A stretch of DNA of 52,612 nt from Spirochaetales bacterium (GCA_016932135.1 JAFGDJ010000212.1:1-52612), one strand, 5' to 3'. Counted from the stretch's first letter, positions 26,738-36,531 are shown. The notes: generated by a model not told the origin, from the letters alone. Translations and numbers: made by a program.

Positions 26738-26766
26738 TTGACGCCGGAGCCTATCCCGCGTACTGT
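26738..26766 (+). promoter_or_regulatory. promoter of aroK-aroC
   Basis: TTGACG (26738-26743), 17 nt, TACTGT (26761-26766), 12 nt before the ATG. A very short leader with no Shine-Dalgarno sequence. Divergent from the promoter at 26701-26729. Confidence 0.65.
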
Positions 26767-26778
26767 CAAGAGCTGACT

Positions 26779-27327
26779 ATGGGGAAAAAGATCTATTTTT
26801 TAGGAATGAAAAGCTGCGGAAAAACTACAGTGGGTGCCCGGGTCGCCGAAGCCCTGGCTTTGCCTTTTATCGACCTGGACGACGTTCTCCTTCGCCTGGC
26901 GGAAGAAGAAACGGGAGAGCCTTTTGCTTCCTGCCGGGAGGCCTATAAAAGCCTGGGGAAGGAAGCCTTCCGCCGTCTGGAAGCCCTGGCGGCGGGGGAA
27001 CTGGCTTCGAAGGATATTCCGGAAATCTGCGCTTTAGGAGGCGGAACGGTGGAAAACCCGGAGGCCCGGCGGGCTCTGGAAGGGACCGGATTCTTCGTCT
27101 ATCTTCGGGAATCTCCCGATATTCTCTACCGTCGTATTTCCTCCCGGGGTATTCCCGCCTTTCTGGATCCACAAAACCCGGAAGATGCTTTTTACCGCCT
27201 CTTTGAAAAACGGGAAAAGGATTACAGCGCCCTGGCCACCATCACGCTGGATTGCCGGGGCAGAGCGGCTGCGCCCGTGGCGGAAGAGGTGCTGACCCGA
27301 TTGAAGGAGGCCGGGTATGGGGGCTAA
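26779..27327 (+). CDS. aroK: shikimate kinase
   Basis: Phosphorylates shikimate at the 3-OH. Walker [10 protein letters not shown] (about 9-17), the shikimate-binding FIDLDD segment near 31-36, and [11 protein letters not shown] (near 86-96) are typical. Length 182 aa. Its stop overlaps aroC by 11 nt, so the last steps of the pathway are coupled. Confidence 0.93.
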   Translation: MGKKIYFLGMKSCGKTTVGARVAEALALPFIDLDDVLLRLAEEETGEPFASCREAYKSLGKEAFRRLEALAAGELASKDIPEICALGGGTVENPEARRALEGTGFFVYLRESPDILYRRISSRGIPAFLDPQNPEDAFYRLFEKREKDYSALATITLDCRGRAAAPVAEEVLTRLKEAGYGG

Positions 27328-28387
27328 CACCTTCGGGACGATCTTTCGTGTTACCACTTTCGGAGAATCTCACGGACCTGCCCTGGGTGCGGTCCTTGAT
27401 GGGGTTCCTCCCAGGCTGCCCCTGACAACGGAAGATATTCAAAAAGACCTGGACCGCCGAAAACCCGGGGGATCACCGGTGTCAACCCCCCGGAAAGAAG
27501 AGGACCGGGTGGAGATTCTCTCCGGCGTGTTTGAAGGTTTTACCACCGGCACACCCCTTGCCCTGCTGATCAGAAACCGGGACGCCCGCCCGGAAGCCTA
27601 CGATGAGCTGAAGGATCTTTTCAGACCCTCCCACGCGGACAGAACCTACCTGGAGAAATACGGTATCCGGGATCACCGTGGAGGCGGAAGAGCCAGCGGC
27701 CGGGAAACCGCCGCCCGGGTGGCCGCCGGAGCGGTGGCGAAAAAATTTCTCAGCCTTCGGGGTATTTCCCTCCGGGGCTACACCCTGGAAGCTGGGGGAA
27801 TCCGATGCGCCTCCTTCGATGAAAGGGTCATCGACGACAACCCCCTGTACGCTCCGGACAGCCGGGCGGCGGAAAAGATGCTCAAGACCATCGGCCGCCT
27901 GGCCGAGGAGGGGGACAGCGCCGGGGGTATCGTGGAGTGCCGGATTACCGGTTGCCCGGCGGGCCTGGGAGAACCGGTCTTCGACAAACTGGACGCGGAC
28001 CTGGCCAAGGCGATGCTGTCCATCGGATCGGTAAAAGGAGTGGAATTCGGCAGCGGGTTCGCCTGTGCTCTCATGCGTGGAAGCGGCCATAACGACAAAA
28101 TGAACGCCTCCGGGTATCTTTCCAATAATGCCGGGGGTATTCTCGGAGGAATCTCCACGGGTCAGGATATCCTTTTCCGAATAGCGGTAAAACCTACACC
28201 CTCCATAAGGCTTCCGCAAGCAACGGTGGATACCTCAGGATCGGAACGGGAAATTTCCATCCAGGGAAGGCACGACGCCTGCATATGCCCGAGGATTGTC
28301 CCCGTGGTGGAAGCCATGGCGGCCCTGGTCCTGGCAGACCATCTGCTGCGCTCCGCCGCCTCGATTTCCCTGGATCAGACCGAATAG
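27317..28387 (+). CDS. aroC: chorismate synthase
   Basis: Converts EPSP to chorismate with reduced FMN. The signature [20 protein letters not shown] (about 9-28), [18 protein letters not shown] (about 118-135) and [10 protein letters not shown]-like segment (GSGHNDKMN) are present. Length 356 aa matches the family. It ends 13 nt inside the 3' end of the opposite glycosyltransferase gene. Confidence 0.95.
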   Translation: MGANTFGTIFRVTTFGESHGPALGAVLDGVPPRLPLTTEDIQKDLDRRKPGGSPVSTPRKEEDRVEILSGVFEGFTTGTPLALLIRNRDARPEAYDELKDLFRPSHADRTYLEKYGIRDHRGGGRASGRETAARVAAGAVAKKFLSLRGISLRGYTLEAGGIRCASFDERVIDDNPLYAPDSRAAEKMLKTIGRLAEEGDSAGGIVECRITGCPAGLGEPVFDKLDADLAKAMLSIGSVKGVEFGSGFACALMRGSGHNDKMNASGYLSNNAGGILGGISTGQDILFRIAVKPTPSIRLPQATVDTSGSEREISIQGRHDACICPRIVPVVEAMAALVLADHLLRSAASISLDQTE

Positions 28388-29763
28388 AAAGCCCCTCCCT
28401 GGCGGATTCGGCGCCGGGAGGCCTTTATCTCATCACTGTAGTCTTCCAGTACCTCCTTAAGGCGGCAGCGAAGGGTCTCCAGGCCGAATTCCCGCCCGGC
28501 GATGGCGCTGTTCCTGTCGGTGATAATCTTTCTTTCCTCCGGATTGGTGAGGACATAGTGAATCTCTTCCAGGGCCCTCCGGGGAATCACCAGGCCGCCG
28601 TCCGGGCCGTAGACATCCCGGATCTCGATGTTCCTCAGGAGGGTCCCCCGGATATCGGTTTTGTACACCAGGTAGGTGGTGGTCACCACGGGAACCCGGG
28701 CGGCCAGGGCTTCCAGAAGGGCATTCCCAAAGCCTTCCCAGATGGGAAGATAGGTAACCAGGTCCGCATGGGCCAGCACATCCCGGTTTGTATAGATCTT
28801 CCGTCCTTGAGTATCCATCCCCCGGCGGGAACCTACCCGGGAAGCGATGAGATGCAGGGGAACTCCCCTTTTCTCCGCCAGGTCCGCCACATATCCGGAA
28901 TAATCGGTATCCGGTTCATCCCCCTGGCCCAGGGACACCACCAGGTGGATTCTGCCGGCCAGATCGGGGTAATCCTTGGCCAGGGCGGCACAAAGGGCGA
29001 TGGAGTCCTCGATCCGTTTCCGGGGAACCATCCGGGTAGGCTGCAGAACCAGGATATCCCGGGGTGAAAAACCCAGCTCCTTGCGAAAATCTCCGTTGTA
29101 TTCGTCCATTACCACGGGGTGCTCAAAGTCCTCACAGTTGGGGATCACCTTCGGCTGCACATGCTTCAGGGATCGCAGAATATGGGCGGCGTAGGACGAC
29201 AGCACTACATGTTCCAGCCCCGGGTCCGCCGGAGGCATGGTGCGGGTAAGGAGCGGTTCTATTCTGCTGTGGCTGAACCGGCTTCGCTCCCACCAGAAAT
29301 CATGGTGGTGGAAGATCGTCGCCACCCGTCGGTTTACCGCCAGCTGGTACACAGCCATTCCTCCCAAGAGGGTCATGGGCATGGCATTGGTGTTCTCGGC
29401 AATCAGCACGTCGATTCCCTGGCTGTAGATGAACTCGAAAAGACGGTTCGCCGTTTCAGCCCCCCGCTTCTTCAATTCTTCGATGATGCGTTTTCGGCGC
29501 CGGCTGTTGACGTGGGGGGTGAGTTTTCCCAGATGGGGAAAGACTTCCTGCTCCAGAGCCCTCTGGAAAGGGCTGTCGAACCGAAGGGATTCGTCGGTAA
29601 ACCGGTTTTCCTCCGGGACGGCTTCCAGGGGACCGCCGTACCGGCCAGACAGAGTATACACCTGGTGCCCGAAGCCCTGAAGCACGTTGATCCATTTATC
29701 CACCTCCAGAGAAACCCCGTCCACATCCCCCAGCTTACCGGCAATAAAGCCGATGTTATACAT
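28375..29763 (-). CDS. GT4-family glycosyltransferase, 462 aa
   Basis: A GT-B fold retaining glycosyltransferase. The N-terminal half has [16 protein letters not shown] and [12 protein letters not shown]. The C-terminal half has [16 protein letters not shown] and the GT4 E-x7-E motif in [10 protein letters not shown] (Glu343, Glu351). It could belong to the mannosylglucosylglycerate or related solute-synthesis type, or make surface glycans; the substrate cannot be told. Its start overlaps the end of the PRPP synthetase-like gene by 8 nt, so the two are co-expressed. Confidence 0.75.
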   Translation of the reverse strand: MYNIGFIAGKLGDVDGVSLEVDKWINVLQGFGHQVYTLSGRYGGPLEAVPEENRFTDESLRFDSPFQRALEQEVFPHLGKLTPHVNSRRRKRIIEELKKRGAETANRLFEFIYSQGIDVLIAENTNAMPMTLLGGMAVYQLAVNRRVATIFHHHDFWWERSRFSHSRIEPLLTRTMPPADPGLEHVVLSSYAAHILRSLKHVQPKVIPNCEDFEHPVVMDEYNGDFRKELGFSPRDILVLQPTRMVPRKRIEDSIALCAALAKDYPDLAGRIHLVVSLGQGDEPDTDYSGYVADLAEKRGVPLHLIASRVGSRRGMDTQGRKIYTNRDVLAHADLVTYLPIWEGFGNALLEALAARVPVVTTTYLVYKTDIRGTLLRNIEIRDVYGPDGGLVIPRRALEEIHYVLTNPEERKIITDRNSAIAGREFGLETLRCRLKEVLEDYSDEIKASRRRIRQGGAFYSV

Positions 29764-30946
29764 GAGGAGGCACCCAGTCCTGGTTGGAAAGAAGCGGCCC
29801 CATCCGCCCTTTCCATCGGGGATTCTTGGAGGACATGTCCTCCGTGTACAGCGGCGGCTTCAAGGGTTCGGCCTGAGGAAAAAGAAAACCCAGGATATAG
29901 GCGGCGATCCACCGTTCGATCTTCAGTACTACCAATTTATGCCGCAGTCTTCCCTGCACGTCTCTGTTTAAGATACCCGGGATGGTGTCCGTCGTTACGA
30001 TCTCATCGATCACCGGGTCATTTAAATAGATCCTTCCTTCCCGGGATGAATAAAAATGGGTGACAAAGAAAACAATCCGCCGGGGATTTCCTTTTCGCAG
30101 CAGGCGGCAGCATTCAACAATGGTATGGCCGGTGCGGACCATATCGTCAAAAACCACCACGTCTTTTCCCGAAAGATCCTTCAAGCCGATCTCACTGTCC
30201 TGAGCGACGCGAACATTGATTTCCTGCTCCGAGAGACGTTCCTTGTCTATGGTAATCAGGGGAATCCCGGCAAAGGGAAAGGCTTTCCTGGTTACCTCGG
30301 CGAAGGGGCGGGCGCCCCTGTCCGGGGCGCAGATAACCAGCTTGTTTTCATCGATGACATCCGAGTCGAAGATGTAGTGAGCGTAGAGATCCGCGGGAAC
30401 GGCATTGTGAAACCTGCCGGAGAGGCGATCCATAAAGACGCTCTGCACGGAACAGGAATGATTATGAACGGTAAAAACATCGTCCACCCCGGATTGTTTC
30501 AGAAGATCGGCGTATATTCGGGCCGAGAAGGGTTGGCCGTCGAATTTTTTATAATCCTCCAGGTCCCTTTTAAAACCGGTAAGTCCGTGTTCATTCCTGG
30601 GCCCCCGGTCCTGGGCACTGTAGAAAAGATCCGGTTCCAGGAGAATGACCCTCTGGGCGCCGTTGTCCTTAGCCGCCCGGATAATGAGAAAGTTTCTCAT
30701 GGCCAGTTCATCTCGGGTGTAATGGGTCAGCGTGGTACTGACAATAAGAACCGTCTTCCCCTGCAACTGGTTACCGATATCATCAAAATTTCTTTCATCC
30801 ACTAAAAAACGGGGGCAAAACTCGGTATTAAGAAAGCTTTTTAAGGAGATCAGATCGGAATAGTCTTCCTGCTGGGCAATATGATGGGCGATATCGTCCA
30901 CAAAGGGATTGTCCGCCGTGTTACCTACAATTAAAAAAGTGTTCAT
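29756..30946 (-). CDS. ribose-phosphate diphosphokinase-like (PRPP synthetase family), 396 aa
   Basis: Makes or binds PRPP, the precursor of nucleotides, His and Trp. The N-terminal domain has the PRPP synthetase pattern (TLTHYTRDELAMRNFLIIRAAKDNGAQRVILLEPDL), and the C-terminal domain carries the PRPP loop VVVFDDMVRTGHT (263-275), following APDRGARPFAEV. It is longer than the usual 310-330 aa, with a C-terminal tail of about 60 residues. Ribosome site GAGGAA precedes the ATG at 30946. Whether it is the main PRPP synthetase is not known. Confidence 0.75.
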   Translation of the reverse strand: MNTFLIVGNTADNPFVDDIAHHIAQQEDYSDLISLKSFLNTEFCPRFLVDERNFDDIGNQLQGKTVLIVSTTLTHYTRDELAMRNFLIIRAAKDNGAQRVILLEPDLFYSAQDRGPRNEHGLTGFKRDLEDYKKFDGQPFSARIYADLLKQSGVDDVFTVHNHSCSVQSVFMDRLSGRFHNAVPADLYAHYIFDSDVIDENKLVICAPDRGARPFAEVTRKAFPFAGIPLITIDKERLSEQEINVRVAQDSEIGLKDLSGKDVVVFDDMVRTGHTIVECCRLLRKGNPRRIVFFVTHFYSSREGRIYLNDPVIDEIVTTDTIPGILNRDVQGRLRHKLVVLKIERWIAAYILGFLFPQAEPLKPPLYTEDMSSKNPRWKGRMGPLLSNQDWVPPHV

Positions 30947-30964
30947 AATCTCAGTTCCTCTATA

Positions 30965-30993
30965 ACTCTAGGTGAGCAAAAGAAGCCTGTCAA
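30965..30993 (-). promoter_or_regulatory. promoter of the PRPP synthetase-like/GT4 operon
   Basis: Minus strand: perfect TTGACA (30993-30988), 17 nt, TAGAGT (30970-30965). The leader of about 12 nt contains the GAGGAA ribosome site. Confidence 0.7.
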
Positions 30994-31030
30994 GGGGAAG
31001 AGGAAAAAAGACCGGGTGAAGAGAAGTCTC

Positions 31031-31059
31031 TTGCCAGAAGAAAGGCTTTTTCTTATACT
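31031..31059 (+). promoter_or_regulatory. zupT promoter, probably leaderless
   Basis: TTGCCA (31031-31036), 17 nt, TATACT (31054-31059), then TCCGCC and ATG: 6 nt from the -10 box to the start codon, with no Shine-Dalgarno sequence. Confidence 0.75.
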
Positions 31060-31065
31060 TCCGCC

Positions 31066-31869
31066 ATGATACCGGAAAATTTTTGGTTTGCCATCTCACT
31101 GACCCTCCTGGCCGGACTTTCCACCGGCATCGGCAGTATCCTGGCCTTTTTATCCAAGTCCTTCAATCCCAAATTCCTCGCCGGCACCCTGGGTTTTTCC
31201 GCCGGGGTGATGATCTATGTATCCATGATAGAGATCTTCGGTAAAGCCAAAGACTCATTATCGGAAGTGTACGGCCTTAAAACGGGATATGTGGTTACCA
31301 CGGTGGCCTTTTTCATCGGTATCGCCGTTATAGCTATCATCGACGCTCTGGTGCCGGAACGGGAAAACCCCCATGAGATTGCTCACTGCGAAGAATGCCC
31401 CGAAGGAAGAAACCATGCCGGGCTCATGCGGATGGGGCTCTTTTCGGCTTTAGCCATCGGTATTCATAACTTTCCCGAGGGCCTGGCAACCTTTATGGGA
31501 GCCTTGGGAGACCCGGCCTTAGGAATCAGCATTACCGTAGCCATCGCCATCCACAACATCCCGGAAGGTATTGCCGTTTCCATGCCTATCTATTACGCCA
31601 CCGGCAGCCGGAAGAAGGCCTTCTTCTACTCCGCCCTCTCCGGATTTTCCGAACCCTTAGGAGCCCTGGCGGGGTATTTCTTATTACGGCAGATCTTCGG
31701 CGAATCCATGTTCGGCATCACCTTCGCGGCGGTAGCCGGTATCATGGTGTATATCTCCCTGGACGAGCTTCTCCCCACGGCGGAGAAATACGGAGAACAC
31801 CATGTGGCCATCTTCGGCCTTATCGGCGGCATGGCGGTTATGGCCCTGAGCCTGCTGCTCTTCGCGTAA
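31066..31869 (+). CDS. zupT: ZIP-family zinc transporter ZupT
   Basis: Inner-membrane divalent-cation importer. It has about eight membrane helices and the two ZIP motifs HNFPEGLATF (near 138) and HNIPEGIAVS (near 163). A His/Glu/Cys-rich loop (HEIAHCEECPEGRNH) near 102-118 could bind metal. Length 267 aa is usual. It is monocistronic, with a leaderless-type promoter and 283 nt of noncoding DNA downstream. Confidence 0.9.
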   Translation: MIPENFWFAISLTLLAGLSTGIGSILAFLSKSFNPKFLAGTLGFSAGVMIYVSMIEIFGKAKDSLSEVYGLKTGYVVTTVAFFIGIAVIAIIDALVPERENPHEIAHCEECPEGRNHAGLMRMGLFSALAIGIHNFPEGLATFMGALGDPALGISITVAIAIHNIPEGIAVSMPIYYATGSRKKAFFYSALSGFSEPLGALAGYFLLRQIFGESMFGITFAAVAGIMVYISLDELLPTAEKYGEHHVAIFGLIGGMAVMALSLLLFA

Positions 31870-32152
31870 AAGAAACCCGGTGCCTTGAATCACGGAGATC
31901 GAAGGAAGATGCCGCAGCACGGAGAGCTGAATAAACACCCTCGATATTCAGTAGAAAAGCTTCCCGACAGGTCAGTTTCCATCAGGTCTTCCGCTTAGCT
32001 TGTTACTATTAATTCTATCCGGAGAAAGAAATTAGTTCCGGAGGGTCCTTCCTTTTCACTGAACGAAAAAAGAAAATTCCATCGGCAGCTTTACTTTCGT
32101 ATCCCTAGAGTATAGGATTTATACAAACAGATAACTTCAGGAGGCACAACCA
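31870..32152. other. 283-nt intergenic region before gltS-like gene
   Basis: No open frame or RNA gene is evident. A TTTACT/TATAGG pair with 15-nt spacing (32090-32116) is a weak promoter candidate, and AGGAGG lies close to the next ATG. I see no clear terminator or riboswitch. Confidence 0.4.
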
Positions 32153-33574
32153 ATGGAATTTCCCTGGAAGATCTTCATAGATTTCGGTTGTATCGGTCTT
32201 GCTCTGCTGCTGGCAACCCTTATTCGTTCCAAGGTTCGTTTTTTTCAACGTTATCTGATACCCAATGCTTTGACGGCCGGGTTTATCCTTCTTCCTTTTT
32301 ACAATTTTCTCGCCCCGCCGCTGAACATTACCACCGAAGGTTTGGGAGGCCTGGTCTACCACCTCTTGAGCATATCCTTCATCGCCATGACCCTCCGGAA
32401 AACCGAAGGCAAAGGCAAGCCCAAGGGGCCGGGAATTTTCGGAACCGCCGTGGGAATCATATCTCAGTACGCCATCCAGGCCATGGTAGGACTGCTGTTC
32501 ACCCTGCTCTTTATGGCCACGATCATGCCGAAGCTCTTTCCCGCTTTCGGCATGCTCCTGCCCCTGGGGTTCGCCCAGGGTCCGGGGCAGGCCTTTGCCA
32601 TCGGCCAGGGTTGGGAATCCTTCGGGTTTATCGGCGGTGGAAGCATCGGGCTTACCTTCGCCGCTATCGGATTCCTTTGGGCTTGTTTCGGCGGGGTATT
32701 CCTGATTAATTACGGCATCCGTAAGGGATGGATCACCAAGGAAGCCTTGGGGGCCATCAAGAAAAAGGACGTAACCTCGGGGATCCACCCCCGGGGAACG
32801 GATCTTCCTTCGGGGACCCGGCTTACCACGGAAAGCGAGGCCATAGACTCTCTGACCTACCACCTTTGTTTTGTTCTTTTTACCTATTTTCTTTCCTACA
32901 TGCTCCTCAAAGGGCTGACCTTTCTCCTTTCCTTTGCCGGAGACCTGGGAAATGACCTGGCGGTGAACCTCTGGGGAATCAGCTACATTTTCGCAGCCCT
33001 GCTCTCGCTGGTGATGAAAAAGGTCATTTCCGTTCTGAAAGTAGACCACACCCTGGACAACGGCACCCTTACCAGAATCTCCGGAACCGCGGTGGATCTC
33101 ATGGTGGCCGCATCCATCGGGGCTATCTCCCTGGTGGTGGTGATGGAATACTGGCTCCCGATTCTCGTCGTCAGTACCGTGGGGGGAATCCTGGCCCTGG
33201 TCACCCTGCCGTGGCTCTGCTCAAGGATGTTCAAGGATCACCGGCTCGCCCGAACCCTGATTATCTACGGAGCTTCCACGGGCACCATGCCCACCGGGCT
33301 GGCCTTGTTACGGGTGATCGACCCCGATTTTGAGACCCCCGTGGCGGCGGATTACATGTACTCCACGGCTATCATCTTCGTCATCGTAATCCCCTTGATT
33401 CTTTCAATCAACCTGCCGGCCTATGCCTATAAAACGGGGAACATGCTGTATTTCTATCTGATGCTCGGCGTCGTGGCTGCCTATATGGTAGTGGTACTGA
33501 TCATGTTCGTGGTTCTCGCCCGCCGCAGAGCTTTCAAACAGAAACGGCGGGTGTGGCTGCGGGAAGAAGAGTAA
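32153..33574 (+). CDS. sodium:glutamate symporter-like protein (GltS family), 473 aa
   Basis: A multispan membrane protein, probably a Na+-coupled amino-acid importer. Its order matches GltS: an N-terminal helix with GLALLLATLIRSKVRFFQRYLIPNALTAGFILL (about 13-45), a GLGGLVYHLLSISFIAMTLR segment, FGMLLPLGFAQGPGQAFAIG near 128-147, and a second half with GASTGTMPTGLALLRV (near 378). Both halves contain the inverted-repeat features of the family. AGGAGG precedes the ATG. Substrate by family is glutamate; not certain. Confidence 0.75.
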   Translation: MEFPWKIFIDFGCIGLALLLATLIRSKVRFFQRYLIPNALTAGFILLPFYNFLAPPLNITTEGLGGLVYHLLSISFIAMTLRKTEGKGKPKGPGIFGTAVGIISQYAIQAMVGLLFTLLFMATIMPKLFPAFGMLLPLGFAQGPGQAFAIGQGWESFGFIGGGSIGLTFAAIGFLWACFGGVFLINYGIRKGWITKEALGAIKKKDVTSGIHPRGTDLPSGTRLTTESEAIDSLTYHLCFVLFTYFLSYMLLKGLTFLLSFAGDLGNDLAVNLWGISYIFAALLSLVMKKVISVLKVDHTLDNGTLTRISGTAVDLMVAASIGAISLVVVMEYWLPILVVSTVGGILALVTLPWLCSRMFKDHRLARTLIIYGASTGTMPTGLALLRVIDPDFETPVAADYMYSTAIIFVIVIPLILSINLPAYAYKTGNMLYFYLMLGVVAAYMVVVLIMFVVLARRRAFKQKRRVWLREEE

Positions 33575-33589
33575 CAGAAACGAGAGAAG

Positions 33590-34159
33590 TTACCAACTGA
33601 ATCTTTCTACCGGGGGATAAGCCTTTCTCACCGCCGCGGTCAGGACTATCCCTCCGGTAAGACCCACGGCGTTCTGTATCAGGTTCCCCGGGACCTCCAC
33701 CAGGGCCGCCCCGAAGCCTACCATCAAGCCTCCCGCCAGAAAATAGAAACCCGTCATAACGACTGTCCCGGCAACCCCCCCCAGAGTGTATCCGGCGGCC
33801 TTGCCCGAAGGGCTCTCACTCCGGCGTCTTGAAAGAAGCCGGAAAAGATACCCCGCCAGGAGTCCCTGAAGACCGTGAATCCCCAGGGTTATGGGCGCCC
33901 ATTGGGAATAACCGGCAAGGATATCGGCGATGGCGGGCCCCAGGCCGCCGGCAAACAGGGCGGTAAGGGGTCCGAAGGTAAAGGCGGTGAAGTAAATGGC
34001 CACATCCCCCAGGTTGATGTATCCCCGGGTGGGGGCAATGGGAACCCGTATTATATAGGTGAATACCGTCGTAACGGCTGTAAGAATTGCCACGGCGGCC
34101 AGGTGCTTCGTACCGTTTCCACCGGCAGCCTGGTCTTCCTTGTCCTTTCCACTGTCCAT
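33590..34159 (-). CDS. ECF transporter substrate-binding (S) component, substrate unknown, 189 aa
   Basis: Integral membrane S component, about six helices, with the segment INLGDVAIYFTAFTFGPLTALFAGGLGPAIADIL typical of vitamin-binding ECF S subunits, split here around residue 55-90. It differs from BioY. The ATG at 34159 is chosen over upstream starts because GGGGGA lies 6 nt upstream. No riboswitch or vitamin gene nearby reveals the substrate. It is last gene of the leftward ATPase-T-S operon. Confidence 0.75.
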   Translation of the reverse strand: MDSGKDKEDQAAGGNGTKHLAAVAILTAVTTVFTYIIRVPIAPTRGYINLGDVAIYFTAFTFGPLTALFAGGLGPAIADILAGYSQWAPITLGIHGLQGLLAGYLFRLLSRRRSESPSGKAAGYTLGGVAGTVVMTGFYFLAGGLMVGFGAALVEVPGNLIQNAVGLTGGIVLTAAVRKAYPPVERFSW

Positions 34160-34176
34160 GCTGTTTCCCCCTGAAA

Positions 34177-34950
34177 TTACCGCCATAGAATCGGCAGCAG
34201 TTCCGCGGCTACTATGATACATGAAAGAAACATCTGTGAAAAGAACCTTGCTCCCCCGGGAAGGACCCCGTAGGAGGTTCGTGCCTTCCCCCCCCCCACC
34301 CCCCGGATCTCCAAAGCCATGGACAGGGGATCGATGCTCTTTACCGACTGTATCAACACCGAAGTAAGGGTGGGGAAAAAGGCTTTAACTCCTTTAAGAA
34401 AACCCCGGGAAGACGAAGTGCCTTCCCCCGCCCTGAGGGAATGGGCATCGGATACCTGCCGGTACAGATCGGCAAAATGGGGAATATAGCGGAAAGCCAA
34501 GGTCACCACCAGGGAAGAGCGGAAAGGCAGACCGAACCACCGGAGGGAAAGGAGAATTGTCTGCAGGTCCGTGGTTCTGAAATAGAGATAAAAGGTCAGG
34601 GTAACCCCGGAAAACCGTAAGAGCATCCTTACCGTTTCCTCCAGCCCCGCCGTTGTCGCCAGCACCATCCCTTTCACGCTGATTAAGGGGGTCCCCTGGC
34701 GGTTGAATAAAGGGGTGAGCAGGGCAACCAGAATCAGCACCGGCAGAATGGACCGCAAGGGGGTGCCCGCTTCTTTCAGCCCGATGGTCAGGGCAAAGAC
34801 CAGGACCCAGGCGACCAGAGCGGCGGCAAGAAAAACCGGGGGCAAGGGGTAGAAGAAGAAGGCCGCTGAACCGACGAGAAGAATCAACTTTGCCCGGCCG
34901 TCAAAGCGGTGAAAGGCACTGTTTCCTGGAAGAAAAAAATCCCCCGTCAC
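34177..34950 (-). CDS. ECF transporter T component (EcfT-like), GTG start, 257 aa
   Basis: Membrane coupling protein of the second ECF transporter: LPGNSAFHRFDGRAKLILL at the start is the EcfT N-terminal pattern, followed by about five helices. Coupling motifs are LRAGEG and IRGVGG near the C-terminus. A GTG at 34950 is the preferred start, one base after the ATPase stop, because GGAGGAG lies 5 nt before it; an upstream ATG at 34983 would overlap the ATPase by 32 nt. Confidence 0.8.
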   Translation of the reverse strand: MTGDFFLPGNSAFHRFDGRAKLILLVGSAAFFFYPLPPVFLAAALVAWVLVFALTIGLKEAGTPLRSILPVLILVALLTPLFNRQGTPLISVKGMVLATTAGLEETVRMLLRFSGVTLTFYLYFRTTDLQTILLSLRWFGLPFRSSLVVTLAFRYIPHFADLYRQVSDAHSLRAGEGTSSSRGFLKGVKAFFPTLTSVLIQSVKSIDPLSMALEIRGVGGGKARTSYGVLPGGARFFSQMFLSCIIVAAELLPILWR

Positions 34951-34951
34951 C

Positions 34952-36421
34952 CTACTCCTCCAGTTCCCTGACGGGACCGGCAAAACCGCGGGGATATTCC
35001 GAGATTATCCGGCCGTCCTTCATGATGCATAACCGGTCTCCCACAACCCTGGCCAGCTCAAGATCATGGGTAATCACCACAACGGATCCTCGGGAATCGG
35101 AAAGGCTCCGAAGCATGAAAGAGAAATCCTCATAGGATATCCCCGAATCGGCTTCATCCAGGATATAGATCCGCCGTTTCAGAAGATAATAACAGGCCGC
35201 CTGCAGGCGTTTTCTGGTACCGTAACTCAGCAGAGCCGGCGGAGCGTCCAGGTTTTCCAGCGAAAAAAGTTCCGCCGCTTCTTCCACCTTCCGGACAGTC
35301 CCCTGATCCTTCGGTAAACCGTACAGGAGCTCCTCCCGTACCGTGGGGAGGAAAATCTGGTAATCCGGGTTCTGGAAAATATACCCCACCCGTCGGCGAA
35401 GGTCATCGGGGTGAGCCGGTTTTTCCGATTCCCCGTCTTCGTGAAATGAAAGCCGCCCCTTGTCCGGGCGAAGAAGCCCGCAGAGAATCCGTCCCAAGGT
35501 GGATTTACCACAGCCGTTTCTCCCCACCAGGCAGACCGTCTCCCCGCGGTGAAGAGAGAACCCCTCTACCCGCAGGGTAAAAGAGTCCGCCTCGGGGTAG
35601 GAAAATTCGATTCCCTCCGCCTTCATTAGTTCCTCACCCCGGGAGGGGCGAGGTTCCTCGAGCCCTTTCGAGCTTTCCAGGAAAAGGCCGTCTCTTTTCA
35701 AGGCGGGTAAAAGGTCTTCCTTTTTTTCAAGAGAGAAGGGTCCGTTAAAACCTGAAGGGGTCAGCACGGCGGCCTGAGAAAAATACCCCCTCAGGGGGGC
35801 GGAATACCGGGAGGAAAACACTACGGCCCCCCCTTGACGCTCCGAAAGAAATGAAAGGATCTGTCTTCGGGCCGGAGCGTCGATCTCTTCCAGGGTTTCA
35901 TCCAGGATCCAGAGATCGGGACGTTGAGCATAGAGAACCGCCAAGAGAAGCTTGCGCTTTTCACCGCCGGACATCCGACCGGGGTTTCTCTCCCGAAATT
36001 TCTCCAGGCCTAAGGCTTCCAGAGCTGCGGCCACCCGCCGGACCATTTCCTGCCGGGGGACCTGTAAGGATTCCAGGGGAAAAGCCACCTCCCAATCACA
36101 GCGGGTCATAATGATCTGTTCATCCGCGTCCTGGAAGATAAGCCCCAGGGTATCCATCAATTTCTGAGGAGCCGGCATGCCTGAGGTCAGGCCGGGGAGA
36201 TACATCTTTCCCTTCAGGGTGCCGCCGGTATGCCGGGGCACCAGGCCTGCCATGATCCGGGAAAGGGTGGTTTTACCGCACTCCGGTTTTCCCATGATCA
36301 ATGAGAGGCTGTCTTTAGGAAGCTGCATAGAAAGTCCGCGGAATACCGGTTCACGGGGAAGGCCGGAATACGAGGGGTAGCAGAAAGAGAGGTCTTCAAA
36401 AATAATCGATTCGCAGCTCAT
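34952..36421 (-). CDS. fused double ABC ATPase of an ECF transporter, 489 aa
   Basis: Two ABC domains in one chain. Domain 1 (about 1-235) has Walker A GKPECGKTT, signature MSGGEKRK and Walker B LWILDETLEE, but FSSRYS replaces the usual H-loop histidine. Domain 2 (about 265-489) has Walker A GRNGCGKST, a changed signature LSYGTRKR, Walker B IYILDEADSG and H-loop THDLEL. The two sites are therefore asymmetric: site chemistry may be concentrated in one. It powers the T and S components downstream. Confidence 0.85.
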   Translation of the reverse strand: MSCESIIFEDLSFCYPSYSGLPREPVFRGLSMQLPKDSLSLIMGKPECGKTTLSRIMAGLVPRHTGGTLKGKMYLPGLTSGMPAPQKLMDTLGLIFQDADEQIIMTRCDWEVAFPLESLQVPRQEMVRRVAAALEALGLEKFRERNPGRMSGGEKRKLLLAVLYAQRPDLWILDETLEEIDAPARRQILSFLSERQGGAVVFSSRYSAPLRGYFSQAAVLTPSGFNGPFSLEKKEDLLPALKRDGLFLESSKGLEEPRPSRGEELMKAEGIEFSYPEADSFTLRVEGFSLHRGETVCLVGRNGCGKSTLGRILCGLLRPDKGRLSFHEDGESEKPAHPDDLRRRVGYIFQNPDYQIFLPTVREELLYGLPKDQGTVRKVEEAAELFSLENLDAPPALLSYGTRKRLQAACYYLLKRRIYILDEADSGISYEDFSFMLRSLSDSRGSVVVITHDLELARVVGDRLCIMKDGRIISEYPRGFAGPVRELEE

Positions 36422-36490
36422 AGTCTTTCGTCATTTGTCCTGGAGTGAGTCTGTATGATAGTCAATAAGATCATTTTATGGAAGCAACCC

Positions 36491-36519
36491 TTGCTTTTTT
36501 TCATTTCCAATACTACCCT
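36491..36519 (+). promoter_or_regulatory. possible promoter of the XPB gene
   Basis: TTGCTT (36491-36496), 17 nt, TACCCT (36514-36519). The likely start ATG is only 12 nt downstream and has no ribosome site. The -10 box is weak. Confidence 0.4.
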
Positions 36520-36531
36520 TTCCCGTTGACT

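Noticed and set aside
29119-30063. Plus-strand frame of 314 codons opposite the GT4 and PRPP genes
   Set aside because: No recognisable domain and incompatible with two strong overlapping leftward genes.
32105-33049. A 314-codon minus-strand frame opposite the GltS-like gene
   Set aside because: Gly/Lys/Gln-rich shadow with no hydrophobic or conserved pattern; the plus strand encodes a clear transporter.
34960-34983. ATG start of the second ECF T component at 34983
   Set aside because: It would overlap the ATPase gene by 32 nt and lacks a ribosome site; GTG at 34950 follows GGAGGAG at the expected distance.
36478-36531. Start of XPB at ATG 36478
   Set aside because: The conserved XPB N-terminus begins at the ATG at 36532 and the extra 18 residues (rich in Phe and Tyr) do not fit; they overlap the possible promoter.
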